The notes under the pieces are model-generated. The model searched no databases. It saw only the letters and a list, made by a program, of their open reading frames with translations, and was not told the origin of the DNA. Made by a program: the position numbers and the translations under genes. Shown piece after piece: positions 1 through 11,826 of a DNA stretch of 64,000 nucleotides; position 1 is the first letter of the stretch; each line of letters starts with the position of its first letter. Source of the DNA: Paramecium sonneborni (Eukaryota; Ciliophora; Oligohymenophorea; Peniculida; Parameciidae); assembly GCA_905182985.1 (NCBI GenBank), contig CAJJDN010000068.1, positions 333,453 through 397,452 on the forward strand, given 5' to 3'.

Positions 1-2
1 CA

Positions 3-1004
3 TAATAAGACAAATTATTACCAAGATTGGCCACATGTTATGGGATGATCTTTGTAGGTTTCCGTATAATGGAATTAGTGGATGACAATTTCCATAGAGT
101 GTAAAAGAAAGACTTTAGTACTTTGTAGTAATCACATGCAATTTTAAGGTATATAAATTAAAATATTATCTATAGTGCGTTAAAAGCTTGGTCTTCTTAA
201 TGGGTTGTTGATACTGCTGAATGGTGTAGATTGTCATGTGGTGGTCATGGTTATGCACATTATTCAGGAATTCCAGCCATTTATTTTGATACTGCTCCTA
301 ATGTTACATTAGAAGGAGAGAATCAAGTAATGTACCTTTAAGTAGCAAGATACTTACTTAAAGTCTTATAATATGTGGAAAAGAATCCAGAAAAAGTTCC
401 ATTTTATTTTAATTTTGTACTCCACATAAAAGAAACTTTAGCTAATTAAAGTACAGAATATGGATAGTTATTAAAATTGACTTTAACAATCTAATTAATA
501 AGTGTTGCAAAGAAGATTAAGGATAGCATGAGTACAGGTAAGAATTTTTAACAAGTTTGGAATGAAGTAGTTGGAGTACAATTATTATCAGTTGCATAAA
601 GATATGCTGAATATTTTACATATTTAGTATTTTAAGAATAAATTTAAAGTGCGAATTCCTCAGTAAAGGAAATATTATAATAATTGTGTGATTTGTATTC
701 ATTGTAAGTAATTTTGGATAATCCAAACACTCTAATTGAATCTGGTAGGATTAATGGTGAACAATTTAAGTAGCTTAATGAAGCTAAAATTGAATTATTG
801 AACAAGATCAAACCTTAAGCCTTGGGTTTGGTTGAAGCATTCAATTTTAGTGATAATGCTTTAAGAACTTGTATTGGATGTCATGATGGAAAACCATATG
901 AATATATTTATGAATGGGCCACAAAAGAGAACTCAGTTAATATTAAAGGAGTGCCTCAAGCTGTTAATGATTTGATGGGCACTAAAATCAAAGCTAGATT
1001 ATGA
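3..1004 (+). CDS. Acyl-CoA oxidase, C-terminal part (5' truncated by window edge)
   Basis: This is the last 324 residues of a peroxisomal acyl-CoA oxidase, the FAD enzyme that starts beta-oxidation by converting acyl-CoA to trans-2-enoyl-CoA with H2O2 release. The frame opens at base 3 and contains the family segment AEWCRLSCGGHGYAHYSGIP, followed by a YFDTAPNVTLEGENQVM stretch, both typical of the ACOX C-terminal helical domain. One 27-nt intron lies at 149-175. The protein ends ...KARL; A-R-L fits the PTS1 consensus [SAC][KRH][LM], so peroxisomal matrix targeting is likely. Glutamines are encoded by TAA/TAG inside conserved helices, which shows the ciliate code. The N-terminal FAD-binding half lies outside the window. 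Family assignment is secure; the isoform is not known. Confidence 0.93.
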
Positions 1005-1022
1005 TATTAATTATTTTAATAA

Positions 1023-1404
1023 ATGAGAAAAAATATTTAGATTATTGCTAGATAATTCACATCTACTAAACCTGAACTTTTTAGACCTCAAAAGATTGAT
1101 GTCAAAACATTTGAGTATGAGCCATTTAAATTTGGAATCGAAAGACAATCTATGATTCATGGATATACTATGGAAGAAATGTATGGCAGGTAAATAAAAT
1201 AAATTAGACTTTAGATTTTATGGAATTAAGCATTCCCCTTTAATTTAGAAAGAGTTGAAGAAAGACAATCTTATCGCTTTGGCTATTCTTTTAGGAGGAT
1301 GTGTGATTACATTCTATTATAATGAATGGGGAGTTCAAGATTAAGCTAATTGGCTTTAATATTATTATGCTGATTTAACAACCAAGAGAAACAATCTCAA
1401 ATGA
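1023..1404 (+). CDS. Small single-pass membrane protein with mitochondrial-type N-terminus (118 aa)
   Basis: A 118-residue protein starting 18 bp after the oxidase stop codon. One 25-nt intron (1190-1214) restores a single frame to the TGA at 1402-1404. The N-terminus, MRKNIQIIARQFTST, is basic, Ser/Thr-rich and free of acidic residues, which resembles a mitochondrial presequence. A hydrophobic segment (LIALAILLGGCVITFYY, about residues 77-93) is followed by a short tail rich in Tyr and Lys. This layout is common in small accessory subunits of the inner membrane respiratory complexes, but I do not recognise the family. The function is therefore unassigned; the mitochondrial location is an inference from the N-terminus only. 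Confidence 0.72.
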
Positions 1405-1503
1405 TTGACAACAATTTAAATATATTCATAGACATAAAATATTAGCATTTTTATTATGCAAATTAAAATTGCTGATATAATAAATAATATATTATATTTC
1501 TAT

Positions 1504-4060
1504 TCATTATCCTCCCATAGTCAAAGAATCTAGTAAAGCTTATTTTTCTGCAATTATTAATTTCAACTATGCTATTTCTTTAGCATAATTCTTAGCATTA
1601 TATGTCATTTCATCTTGTAAAGCTTCTATTCTAGCATTTGCTTTATGTAATTTTACTTCTAATTCCATTTTCTCTTATTCCCAATCAGCTCCACTATTAC
1701 TTACAGGTCTTTTATTTCTTAACTCTTCTTTCATATTTGCAACTATTTTTTCTAATCTTTAGCATTCTTATTTATAACGTTCTAATTCTCCAATATCTTC
1801 TCCATACACTATACCCTTCAATTATTTCTATAAATTTAAATTCTCACTTTTTAATTATTCAACTTCCAATTATGCTTATCTAGCTTTTTGAGCATCTTTT
1901 AGTGATGTTTCCATTAACTTTTCTAATTTCGATATAACGGTTTCTTATTTTTTTACAGCTTCTTTATAAACACCAACTTTTTGAATTTCTTATTGCATAA
2001 CTAACATTTTTTTAGCATTTTCTTAATGCACTCTTTACAAAGATTCTAATTCAACTTCAAGTTATCTTGCTGAGGCAATATCTTTTTAAGCAGTTTTTAA
2101 GGCTTTTTCAAATTCTTCATTTCTTACTCTTTCATTTCTATAAGCTTAAGCAACCTTAATAATTTTTTATCTTAATTCTTCCATGGACATAACAGCAATT
2201 TCTTTTGTAATGATAGATTAAATTTCAAGTGATTCTTCATGTGCTAATCTCTTTCTAAGAATAGAATTTTCACTTTATAATAATTTAACTTATCTTCTTA
2301 GATCAACAATTTCAGTTCCTGTAATTTTAAGACTTTCTGTTTTATCATCTACTTCTTTCATTAATCTATGAATCATCTCTTATTTTTATGATAATTCTTT
2401 TGATAAAATATCCCATTTTGATCTATCAGCTCCAGAAACATTTTCAGCTAATGCTTTCATTTCAGGTGTTCTAGGTATTAATCTATTAGATTTTTTAGAT
2501 GATGATACTCTACTTATTGCAGTATTGTCAGCTGCTTCCATACAAGTTAATTCTACTTAACATCTGCTATTCATAAATAAAGGTCTTTATTTAGATTCAT
2601 CAGACCAAGTAATTGGAAAAAAAGCTTACTTTTTCTCTTTGGAATAATATAATTTACGAAGCCAATCATCAATTATTTCTGAATATCCTACTATTCCATT
2701 TGGCATAGAATGCATTGATTTTATAGTATCATCTCTAGTGGCTAAATAGAATGCTATTCCACTCTATTAACATGAACATAAACAATACTTCCAATTAAGA
2801 TTTTGGCAAAGTAAATACAGCTACTGCATTATATACTTTGTCTGCCTTATGAGGAGGAATCTTCATTATTGATGATATAAAAACATCAGATTAAGCATTA
2901 CTTAAAGCTTAAGCTAAAGTTGGGGCTCCCTTTAAATCTATTACCGAATAAGGAACTTCCTTTATTTTTGTTTAATTTAAAGTCATTATCAAATTAGTTC
3001 TACTTGAATATGGTAATGGATCATAATGTACCATCTTAACAATTATATCAATTAATTCATCTAAAAATTTTTATTTGTCAGCCATTTCCAGTGTTATTGA
3101 CATGTACAAACGAGGTCTAGCTTCATATTCTGCATATTTAAACTATAATTCAAAATTCATTGGTTAGAAAGGTCTCATTTAAGAGATTGGAAAATAAACA
3201 CTTTCTATTTCTCTCTATCCAACATCATCCATTAAACAAAGATATAAATATCCATCTAAAGTTGTCACTGTTTAAGGATTTGGAATTAAAAATTATTGGT
3301 TCCATATAGGATGACGATTTTAATCTCTAATTTTAGTTAAATGCATATGATGTTCGGATGGAGGTTAATTATCATATTATGACCAACCTAATTTAACAAA
3401 ACCTCTAGGTAATCCTGATTAAGAATCTCTATGCAATGGCATATCTATACAAGCTCTTATATCTACTCTCAATCTCCATACAAAACTCATAAATGGATCT
3501 GATGCTGGAAGTGGTTGAAATATTTCATCTGATTCTAATGGTTTCTCATCATTTATTGGAATTATTTGTTCTCCTACTAATTTTAGATTTACAATAAATC
3601 TTCCTACTGTAACTTATTTATCATTTCGACGAACAAATTTCAAGTGCTACCTAACTCCTGTACCACTTATATCTGTTAAAGGACCTGTGAAATCACCTAC
3701 TTTTAATATGCACTCTCCTAATAATCTTGCTTAACCTTGATTATCCAGATCAGGTCCACGTCCTTATTCACGATCAGTTACAACATAGGCTTCAAACTTT
3801 CACTAATAACATATAATTTTACATGCAAATAATCATTTATATCCAATTTAAAATTAGACAGTGGTATTATAAAAGTACTAGCTGCAAATACTGGTGCTGC
3901 CACTTATGCACTAACATCTGTTCTTTTCTATTATATAATCATTCTTGCATTCTACCTTCTCCCCATCCGCATTTAATTATACAGTAAGGAAATAATGATA
4001 ATCTTTTGCAAACTCTACATTATGTAGACTTACACAAAGGGATGATCGCTGTTAATCCAT
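1504..4060 (-). CDS. Double C2-domain, coiled-coil protein (825 aa), CCDC33-like
   Basis: An 825-residue protein after removing three introns (3928-3955, 3797-3822, 2764-2788). Residues 1-100 form a C2-like beta sandwich (starting SLCVSLHNVEFAKDYHYFLTV). A second C2-like domain begins near residue 190 with FVWRLRVDIRACIDMPL and continues through HPIWNQQFLIPNP. From about residue 530 to the end the chain is heptad-rich coiled coil dominated by K, E and Q. The order C2, C2, coiled coil resembles animal CCDC33, but that name is from memory and unverified. C2 domains usually bind membranes or partner proteins; the acidic loops needed for calcium are not obvious here, so a calcium-independent scaffolding role is plausible. 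It converges with the mitochondrial-type gene, about 100 bp apart. Confidence 0.8.
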
Positions 4061-4063
4061 AAT

Positions 4064-4762
4064 TTTAAATATGACAGATAAAAATTAGTATAAAAATTAT
4101 ACCTAATTATTCAATTTTTTATTTATTTTTCTCTTTTAATGCTATCCCTAAATGCAATTCTTTCTCAAAATCAATACTTCCTTCCAATTTAATAGTTTTA
4201 TTTCTGATAATTCATTTATAATACCTACATTACATTATTTCTTTACTATTTTCTAATCATTTTGTTATATTAGAATCTAAGAAAACTTTAAAAGTTTATT
4301 ATTATTCTTAATTTATCCAAACTTTTCTTTGATCAATCTGTTATATGATTTCTGGTTCCCCACTTCAATTCAAGCTTGATATAAAGATCAATTATAATAA
4401 TTTGATAACTTTAGACAAAATTATTTTTCAAAATACTTATTATTGATATATCTTTTTTCAATTTTATCTTCTATTCAATGAAAAGTTAGTTTGTTAGATG
4501 AAAAAATTGAAGAATAAATAAATATTTTTTATAATTCTTAAGATCTCTCACCTTTAAAATGAAAATGCTTTGATTATCTATTATGCACTCTTAAATGAAC
4601 TAGATAAAAGTTCTTTATCAGTTTTATTAGCCTTCGTTATGATATAATCATTTATTTAATTACTTGAAATCAGTAAAAAATATAAAATGTTGAAACGATA
4701 CTAATATATTTTACTTGATATATAAATTAAAATAATCTAAATCAAGTATATATATTTTATTA
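4064..4762 (-). pseudogene. Probable decayed coding sequence between two genes
   Basis: This 700-bp gap is wider than neighbouring spacers and holds protein-like minus-strand stretches in shifting frames. Examples are a segment near 4560-4680 reading DYIITKANKTDKELLSSSF, one near 4260-4370 reading GEPEIIQQIDQRKVWINQE, and one near 4110-4190 reading IKLEGSIDFEKELHLGIAL. They are separated by in-frame TGA codons, and no set of 19-37 nt introns that I tried joins them into one frame with an ATG. I read this as an eroding gene rather than a functional one. No family is recognisable. Part of it must also hold the promoters of both flanking genes. Confidence 0.35.
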
Positions 4763-6299
<1,537 letters not shown>

Positions 6300-6477
6300 A
6301 TCATTAATCAACTTATTATGGTTAGTGATAAATAATATTTATATTTCAAATGTTATACAGCTTTTTGTATCAATGATTAGATTCCCTAAACTTTCAATTA
6401 TTTTTATTATACTCAACAGGAAAATAATCGTAAAGTAAATCAAGAAAATGCATATGATAATTTATTATTTGAATAAA

Positions 6478-6820
6478 TCAATTTTTTCTCTTCTGTAAAA
6501 AAAGTGCGTTTTAGGTTCCCATCTAAATATCAGGCTTATCACTTAAATCATCTTTTGTAATTAATGCATGTTATAATTCAGCCTCTGTCATTACTTCATT
6601 AGAAATCTAACTTTAAAAAAAGGAATACGCTATCTTAAATAAGTTCTTAGACTAAAAATTATCTATCTTTTGTTTCAAATGATTCTTCTTTAACATTTAT
6701 CTATTATGAAATATCTTATTATGAAAACATGAGGTCATTTGGATCCAATATTTCAGATTTTTCTGTTGTTGTTAAAGCAAAGGTTAGACCTAAAATTAAT
6801 ATCAATTGCAAATATTTCAT
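6478..6820 (-). CDS. Small secreted or vesicular protein (106 aa)
   Basis: A 106-residue protein with one 22-nt intron (6607-6628). It opens with a clean signal peptide, MKYLQLILILGLTFALTTT, and the rest is acidic and Gln-rich with no cysteine and no second hydrophobic segment, so it is probably secreted or stored in a secretory granule. I do not recognise the family. Its start codon lies only 13 bp from the start of the divergent gene at 6834, so the two must share a promoter region or overlap in their 5' leaders. The intact frame across a normal-size intron and the canonical signal sequence support a real gene. Confidence 0.65.
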
Positions 6821-6833
6821 ATTTTAATTATTT

Positions 6834-7274
6834 ATGTCTAATTTCAAATACAATGTAGAAGATGTAATTAAAAAATTAGAACTTTAAATTTAAGAAAATC
6901 GCAAAAGAACTAAAACTCTTAGCCTTGTTAAATAAAGTAGCTTCAATAATCAAAGTAAAAAAAGATTAAATACTATTCATAATATTCCTGATTAATTTTT
7001 ATTGTAATAAATAGATGTTCATCCTTTGCAAGATATAACGTAAAGAAAAATGATTGTGAATCAAAGATTAAGAATATAACAAAGAAAATATTACCAAAAA
7101 TTATTTTCTGGTAAAATAAAATAAAACAATTAGAAAACAGAATTTTAGAATCCTCTATCATATATAAACTTAAAACAAATACATTAGAATTCCTTGCTCC
7201 TTCCTATAGTGTTAAAATAAAGATAAGAAATTAAAAAATTAATAAAACCTAGCTCGAATTTTATGCTAAATTGA
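6834..7274 (+). CDS. Basic Gln/Lys-rich protein of unknown function (146 aa)
   Basis: An intronless 146-residue frame, MSNFKYNVEDVIKKLELQIQ..., very rich in K, R, Q and N, with an initial amphipathic helix that could form a coiled coil. No membrane segment, signal peptide or known domain is visible. Many of its glutamines are TAA or TAG, as in its neighbours, and it ends with TGA at 7272-7274. It is divergent from the secreted protein gene, with 13 bp between start codons. Because AT-rich sequence with a single stop codon can stay open by chance, the absence of an intron or domain makes this call less certain than its neighbours. Confidence 0.5.
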
Positions 7275-7619
7275 CTAACCTATTATTATTGTTTGTAATT
7301 TATTATTCACATTATAATTTCAGAATGGTTCCTCAATTTTCTGTTCTAAAAATCTGATAATTAAGATTGGTTTTATTTTTATTCTTTTATGATGCTCCAC
7401 TTCCTCTTAAAACCTTTCAAAATTATCACTCAAATTTAATGCTATTATTTTTAAGTGAGACGGTGTTGCTAAAAATCTACTTATTTTCAATGAATACCTT
7501 TTTTTCCTGATTTTAGGAGGAATACTATCTTAAGTATTTTAGTTTACAAACTATAAGTCTAACATATCTAGCCTCCTAAAGTTTGGAAAAATAATTTATG
7601 AAATTACAATCTTATTATC
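7275..7619. other. AT-rich spacer with no gene seen
   Basis: Follows the TGA at 7274. Short open runs occur in several frames but none carries a domain, a signal sequence or a plausible exon chain. It leads directly into the first copy of the direct duplication. Confidence 0.5.
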
Positions 7620-8498
7620 ATATTAATAATAGTTCAAATTCAAAAAAATAAAAATTTTCTAATAAGACCTTAAAGAATAATTTTTCCCAAGTAAACTGCA
7701 TTATTGATCATAAACGAGAAATATTTCATTCATAATTTTTATAATATTTTTTATTTATTTCGACTACAGTAAAATATTTTTACTTAGATCAAGTTATCCA
7801 GAACTAATTATAAAAAAGTATTGTATTGTGAATATCAAAAATCCCTTTTCAGTTTAGGAACCAACTTCATTAATAGATTTAAATAACATTTTTTTTTAAA
7901 TATTAAATTCAATCATATTTTGTTATAGCTTGTAATAGCATTATTTATTACTTAGCTTGAATCATTTCATTTTTTTATTTTTACTTTCTATTTTTATCAA
8001 AGCTATAATTTATGAATTCATAAAAATCAAGATAATTGCCTTATAAATTTTATTGGGTATTTAATATGTAAAAGTGTATTAATGAGGTAAAAATTATGTA
8101 AAATTGATTAAATAATTACAAAAATTTTAATTGCAGTAAACACAGAAAATATTCTATTTATCTTATTGTTTTTACTGAGAATTAATAAAAAAATATGAAA
8201 TTTACGCTTCTTTAAGAGCTACCCATTAAAAAAATTATTTTAATAACTACTATTTTCCTTTTGAAGTTGAAAATTTTGATGTTTAATTTTATGAACAGAA
8301 AAATTAAAACTCAATCTATTTAAATCTATTTAATATATAAAATATTTTGATAAAGCAAATTATTTTCTAAATCCTAAAAGATTAAAGATATATTTGAAGT
8401 ATAAAAAATTAAAAGAAAAAAAAGGTTATTTTAAGATATTTTAAAAGTAATGTTTTGTTTTTAATATTTATTTAATTGATGAAATTATTGAAAAAAAG

Positions 8499-8570
8499 TG
8501 CCACCTCCAGGAATTGAACCTGGGCTTTAGCGGCCACAACGCTAAGTACTAACCACTATACGAAGATGGC
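8499..8570 (-). tRNA. tRNA-His (anticodon GTG), copy A
   Basis: The 72-nt minus-strand sequence folds as a cloverleaf. The acceptor arm pairs GCCATCT with AGGTGGC, the anticodon loop TTGTGGC closes a five-pair stem and puts GTG at positions 34-36, and the T arm contains GGTTCAATTCC. The discriminator base is A. No intron is present. The GTG anticodon reads CAY, so it is not a suppressor for the reassigned stop codons. The D arm contains the A-box-like TATAGTGGTTAG. Confidence 0.95.
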
Positions 8571-8998
8571 ATTACATTAGCTTTAGAAATAATTTTATTT
8601 GTATATTCCTAACTTTCCATCTGAAAAAGAAAACAATAAACATAAGTTAATGAAAAATTTGATTTTAGTTTTATAATATATTGAAATGCCAAAAAAATTC
8701 AATTAGTCAAAGCTTTTGATGAATGAATAAGATAATTATTAATTATATTCAATAATTATTAGATAAAATATAATTATTAAATAATATATTAGAATTCATA
8801 CAATATAAAATCTAGTTTTTAAAAGATAAAACTCTATTAAAACATCGAAAATTGTAAAATATTCAACATAATTCGATATATTTTTTCATTAAGAATAAAT
8901 ATAAATTATAGCATTTAATTAATGAGAAAATAACTATTTTTATAAAAGAAATATTTAAAGAAAAGCATAAATTTTTTATCATATTTTCTACACTCCAT

Positions 8999-9235
8999 GT
9001 GAATTTGAACTCAAATTTACAAACAATACTTGAGGAAGAAGGTGGAACTATAGATATCTTTTTTTGATAAATCAGGTCATTCAATGCATGAAGATGAGCC
9101 TTTAAGAATGGCAAAACATATTTCAGATTTTATATTCCATGAAAAAATTCCTTTAAATTCTGAAGAGATAGAATAAATAATACTTCAGGAGTATTAAACT
9201 TTTAATCTAGTGCTTTATCATATGATAAATAAATA
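8999..9235 (+). pseudogene. PPME1-like pseudogene (start lost, middle deleted, frameshifted)
   Basis: This copy corresponds to the two ends of the intact gene at 10592-11604. The start codon position reads GTG where the intact copy has ATG. About 760 bp encoding the catalytic serine region are missing, so the N-terminal segment joins directly to the part that encodes the catalytic-histidine motif (GHSMHED). The junction lies near 9053-9062 in a T run and puts the two halves out of frame, giving TGA almost at once. A one-base loss near 9177 shifts the frame again. It cannot make a functional esterase. Confidence 0.9.
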
Positions 9236-9297
9236 AAAGATATTTGCCAGTGTGTGATTGATAACCAACCCATCGTTCTTTAACTTTGAGAGCAGCT

Positions 9298-9450
9298 ATG
9301 AGCTTGTCATATAAAAATAAAAATTATTTAACAGGGTCTTAAGTGGCTTAATATTTGATAAAATTATTAGAATAGACTCCTAAAGATGCAGTTTATGCTA
9401 AACCAGCTGTTTTAGAGAATGTCAAAAAAGTAACATATCAAAATGTATGA
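9298..9450 (+). CDS. Small ORF between the duplication copies (about 50 aa), possibly a gene fragment
   Basis: Between copy A and copy B, positions 9245-9551 are unique. An ATG at 9298 opens a frame reading MSLSYKNKNYLTGSQ, then QYLIKLLEQTPKDAVYAKP, ending with TGA at 9448-9450. The composition (ordered mix of A, V, L, K, P) looks coding rather than random. A 22-nt GT..AG candidate at 9445-9466 would instead extend it by a few residues to another TGA. No family is recognised. It may be the remains of a larger gene interrupted when the duplication formed. Confidence 0.3.
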
Positions 9451-9551
9451 AGATATTTAACAATAGTCAACTACATTCTTAGAATGAATAACAAATAAAC
9501 TTTTAACCATCATTTTTAAATGAAGGAATAAAAAATCTTTGTGCAGATATG

Positions 9552-11597
9552 ATATTAATAATAGTTCAAATTCAAAAAAAATTAGAACTTTCTAATAAGT
9601 TTAAGAATAATTTTTCCCAAGTAAACTGCCTTATAAATTTTATTGGGTATTTAATATGTAAAAGTGTATTAATGAGGTAAAAATTATGTCAAATTGATTC
9701 AATAATTACAAAAATTTTAATTGCAGTAAACACAGAAAATATTCTATTTATCTTATTGTTTTTACTGAGAATTAATAAAAAAATATGAAATTTACGCTTC
9801 TTTAAGAGCTACCCATTAAAAAAATTATTTTAATAACTACTATTTTCCTTTTGAAGTTGAAAATTTTTGATGTTTAATTTTATGAACAGAAAAATTGAAA
9901 TTCAATCTATTTAAATCTATTTAATATATAAAATATTTTGATAAAGCAAATTATTTTCTAAATCCTAAAAGATTAAAGATATATTTGAAGTATAAAAAAT
10001 TAAAAAGAAAAAAAAGGTTATTTTAAGATATTTTAAAAGTAATGTTTTGTTTTTAATATTTATTTAATTGATGAAATTATTGAAAAAAAGTGCCACCTCC
10101 AGGAATTGAACCTGGGCTTTAGCGGCCACAACGCTAAGTACTAACCACTATACGAAGATGGCATTACATTAGCTTTAGAAATAATTTTATTTGTATATTC
10201 CTAACTTTCCATCTGAAAAAGAAAACAATAAACATAAGTTAATGAAAAATTTGATTTTAGTTTTATAAGATATTGAAATGCCAAAAAAATTCAATTAGTC
10301 AAAGCTTTTGATGAATGAATAAGATAATTATTAATTATATTCAATAATTATTAGATAAAATATAATTATTAAATAATATATTAGAATTCATACAATATAA
10401 AATCTAGTTTTTAAAAGATAAAACTCTATTAAAACATCGAAAATTGTAAAATATTCAACATAATTCGATATATTTTTCCATTAAGAATAAATATAAATTA
10501 TAGCATTTAATTAATGAGAAAATAACTATTTTTATAAAAGAAATATTTAAAGAAAAGCATAAATTTTTTATTAAATTTTCTCCACATCCATATGAATTTG
10601 AACTCAAATTTACAAACAATACTTGAGGAAGAAGGTGGAACTACAGATACTCTATTTAAGAAGAAGTAATTATAAAAATAAGAATGGGATAAATTCTTTG
10701 ATAATATGATAATAGTTAATGTAATGTAAATTTTCAATTAACTTAGGGTACTCCAATTTATACAATAATGAAGCATGAACCAATTATATTATTAATTCAT
10801 GGAGCCGGTCATTGTGCTATGACTTTTGCTTTGTTGTGTTAGTAATTGAAAACATTTTGTAGTTGTGTTTCTTATGATTTAATATAACATGGTTAATCTT
10901 AAAGAACAGAATCATTAGAAATTGATAATTTAATTAAAGAATGTGAAGGTGTAATAGAGTATATAAGATTGATTAAACCTAATACAAATATAATATTATT
11001 AGGACATAGTTTAGGAGCAGCTATTGCTTGTAAATTGATACCTAAATAATTTATAAGAGGTCTAATAGTTATCGATATGATTGAAAGTAGAGCTATAGAA
11101 AGTGTTTAATAAATGGTATAAGATTTGAGAAAAAGACCCTCTCAATTTTATTCTTATTCTAGCGCTATTAGTTATCATTTATCTAATAATCTTATTAAAA
11201 ATCCTTAATCTGCTTAGATTACAGTTCCTCATTACTTAAATGATAATTTAGAATGGAAGGTAGATCTAATTTAAACTAAAAAATATTGGTTATAATGGTT
11301 TAAAGGTATTTAAGATGGTTTTGATAATTTCCCTTATCCTAAAATGTTATTTGTTGCTGAAATGAATAGATTATGTTCAATCTAATTTAAATAAAAAAAA
11401 TATACAATTCATCTTTTTGATAAATCAGGTCATTCAATGCATGAAGATGAGCCTTTAAGAATGGCAAAACATATTTCAGATTTTATTTTCCATGAAAAAA
11501 TTCCTTTAAATTCTGAAGAGATAGAATAAATAAATACTTCAGGAGTATTAAACTTTTAATCTAGTGCTTTATCATATGATAAATAAATAAAAGATAT
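9552..11597. repeat. Direct duplication, copy B (contains tRNA-His and intact PPME1)
   Basis: The copy B counterpart of 7620-9244. It lacks the 340-bp block of copy A and retains the complete methylesterase gene. Homology ends at GATAT, 11593-11597, where copy A continues into unrelated sequence. The two copies lie head to tail about 300 bp apart, a layout open to unequal recombination. Confidence 0.88.
10091..10162 (-). tRNA. tRNA-His (anticodon GTG), copy B
   Basis: Identical over 72 nt to the tRNA at 8499-8570, with the same acceptor pairing, GTG anticodon and T arm. Its flanks match copy A as well, so both genes probably keep the same internal promoter and T-rich termination signals. Confidence 0.95.
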
Positions 11598-11604
11598 TAT
11601 TTGA
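10592..11604 (+). CDS. PPME1: Protein phosphatase methylesterase 1-like alpha/beta hydrolase (328 aa)
   Basis: A 328-residue serine hydrolase with one 26-nt intron (10721-10746). It has the alpha/beta hydrolase order seen in PP2A methylesterase: strand and oxyanion region IILLIHGAGHCAMTF, nucleophile elbow GHSLGAA (catalytic Ser), a VIDMIE stretch at the expected acid position, and GHSMHEDEP carrying the catalytic His. PPME1 removes the C-terminal methyl ester from the PP2A catalytic subunit, affecting which regulatory subunits bind. Family assignment rests on motif order and on the acidic residues after the catalytic histidine. It lies within copy B of a duplication; copy A is a dead remnant, so this is the only functional copy here. 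A tRNA-His lies upstream on the other strand. Confidence 0.85.
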
Positions 11605-11826
11605 AGTTTTACTATAATGAATTATTAATTTTGATGTATTAATAAAATTTTCAGTTATTGAATATATTTTCTAATCAATATCTATATAATTTTTAATCAA
11701 ATATTTTTTTGGTAATTTATAGATTCTAATAAATAAAGAAATCATTCTGTTTATTTTGATATTTTCTTAATAATTTACCATATATAGTGTGAAATATTAA
11801 TAATGATTTGAAATAAAAATATATTT

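Larger units (their letters stand above)
7620..9244. repeat. Direct duplication, copy A (contains tRNA-His and broken PPME1)
   Basis: Copy A matches the stretch 9552-11597 nearly base for base over long runs, but with two large length differences. Copy A carries 340 bp (7700-8039) that copy B lacks; this extra block is bounded by TGC direct repeats, and copy B shows the precise TGC junction at 9627-9629. Copy A lacks about 760 bp that copy B holds at roughly 10650-11410, the middle of the methylesterase gene. The remainder, including the tRNA gene and its flanks, is almost identical with scattered substitutions and one-base indels. The near identity of non-coding flanks implies a recent duplication. 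Confidence 0.88.

Noticed and set aside
7700..8039. The 340-bp block as a TA-bounded internal eliminated sequence
   Set aside because: Its ends are TGC repeats, not the TA dinucleotides expected for Paramecium IES excision, and no TA pair fits the junction in copy B.
8499..8570. A suppressor tRNA reading the reassigned stop codons
   Set aside because: The anticodon is GTG (His). No TTA or CTA anticodon tRNA was found in the window.
9298..9450. A complete functional gene between the duplication copies
   Set aside because: It is only about 50 codons and shows no domain; a fragment is the safer reading.
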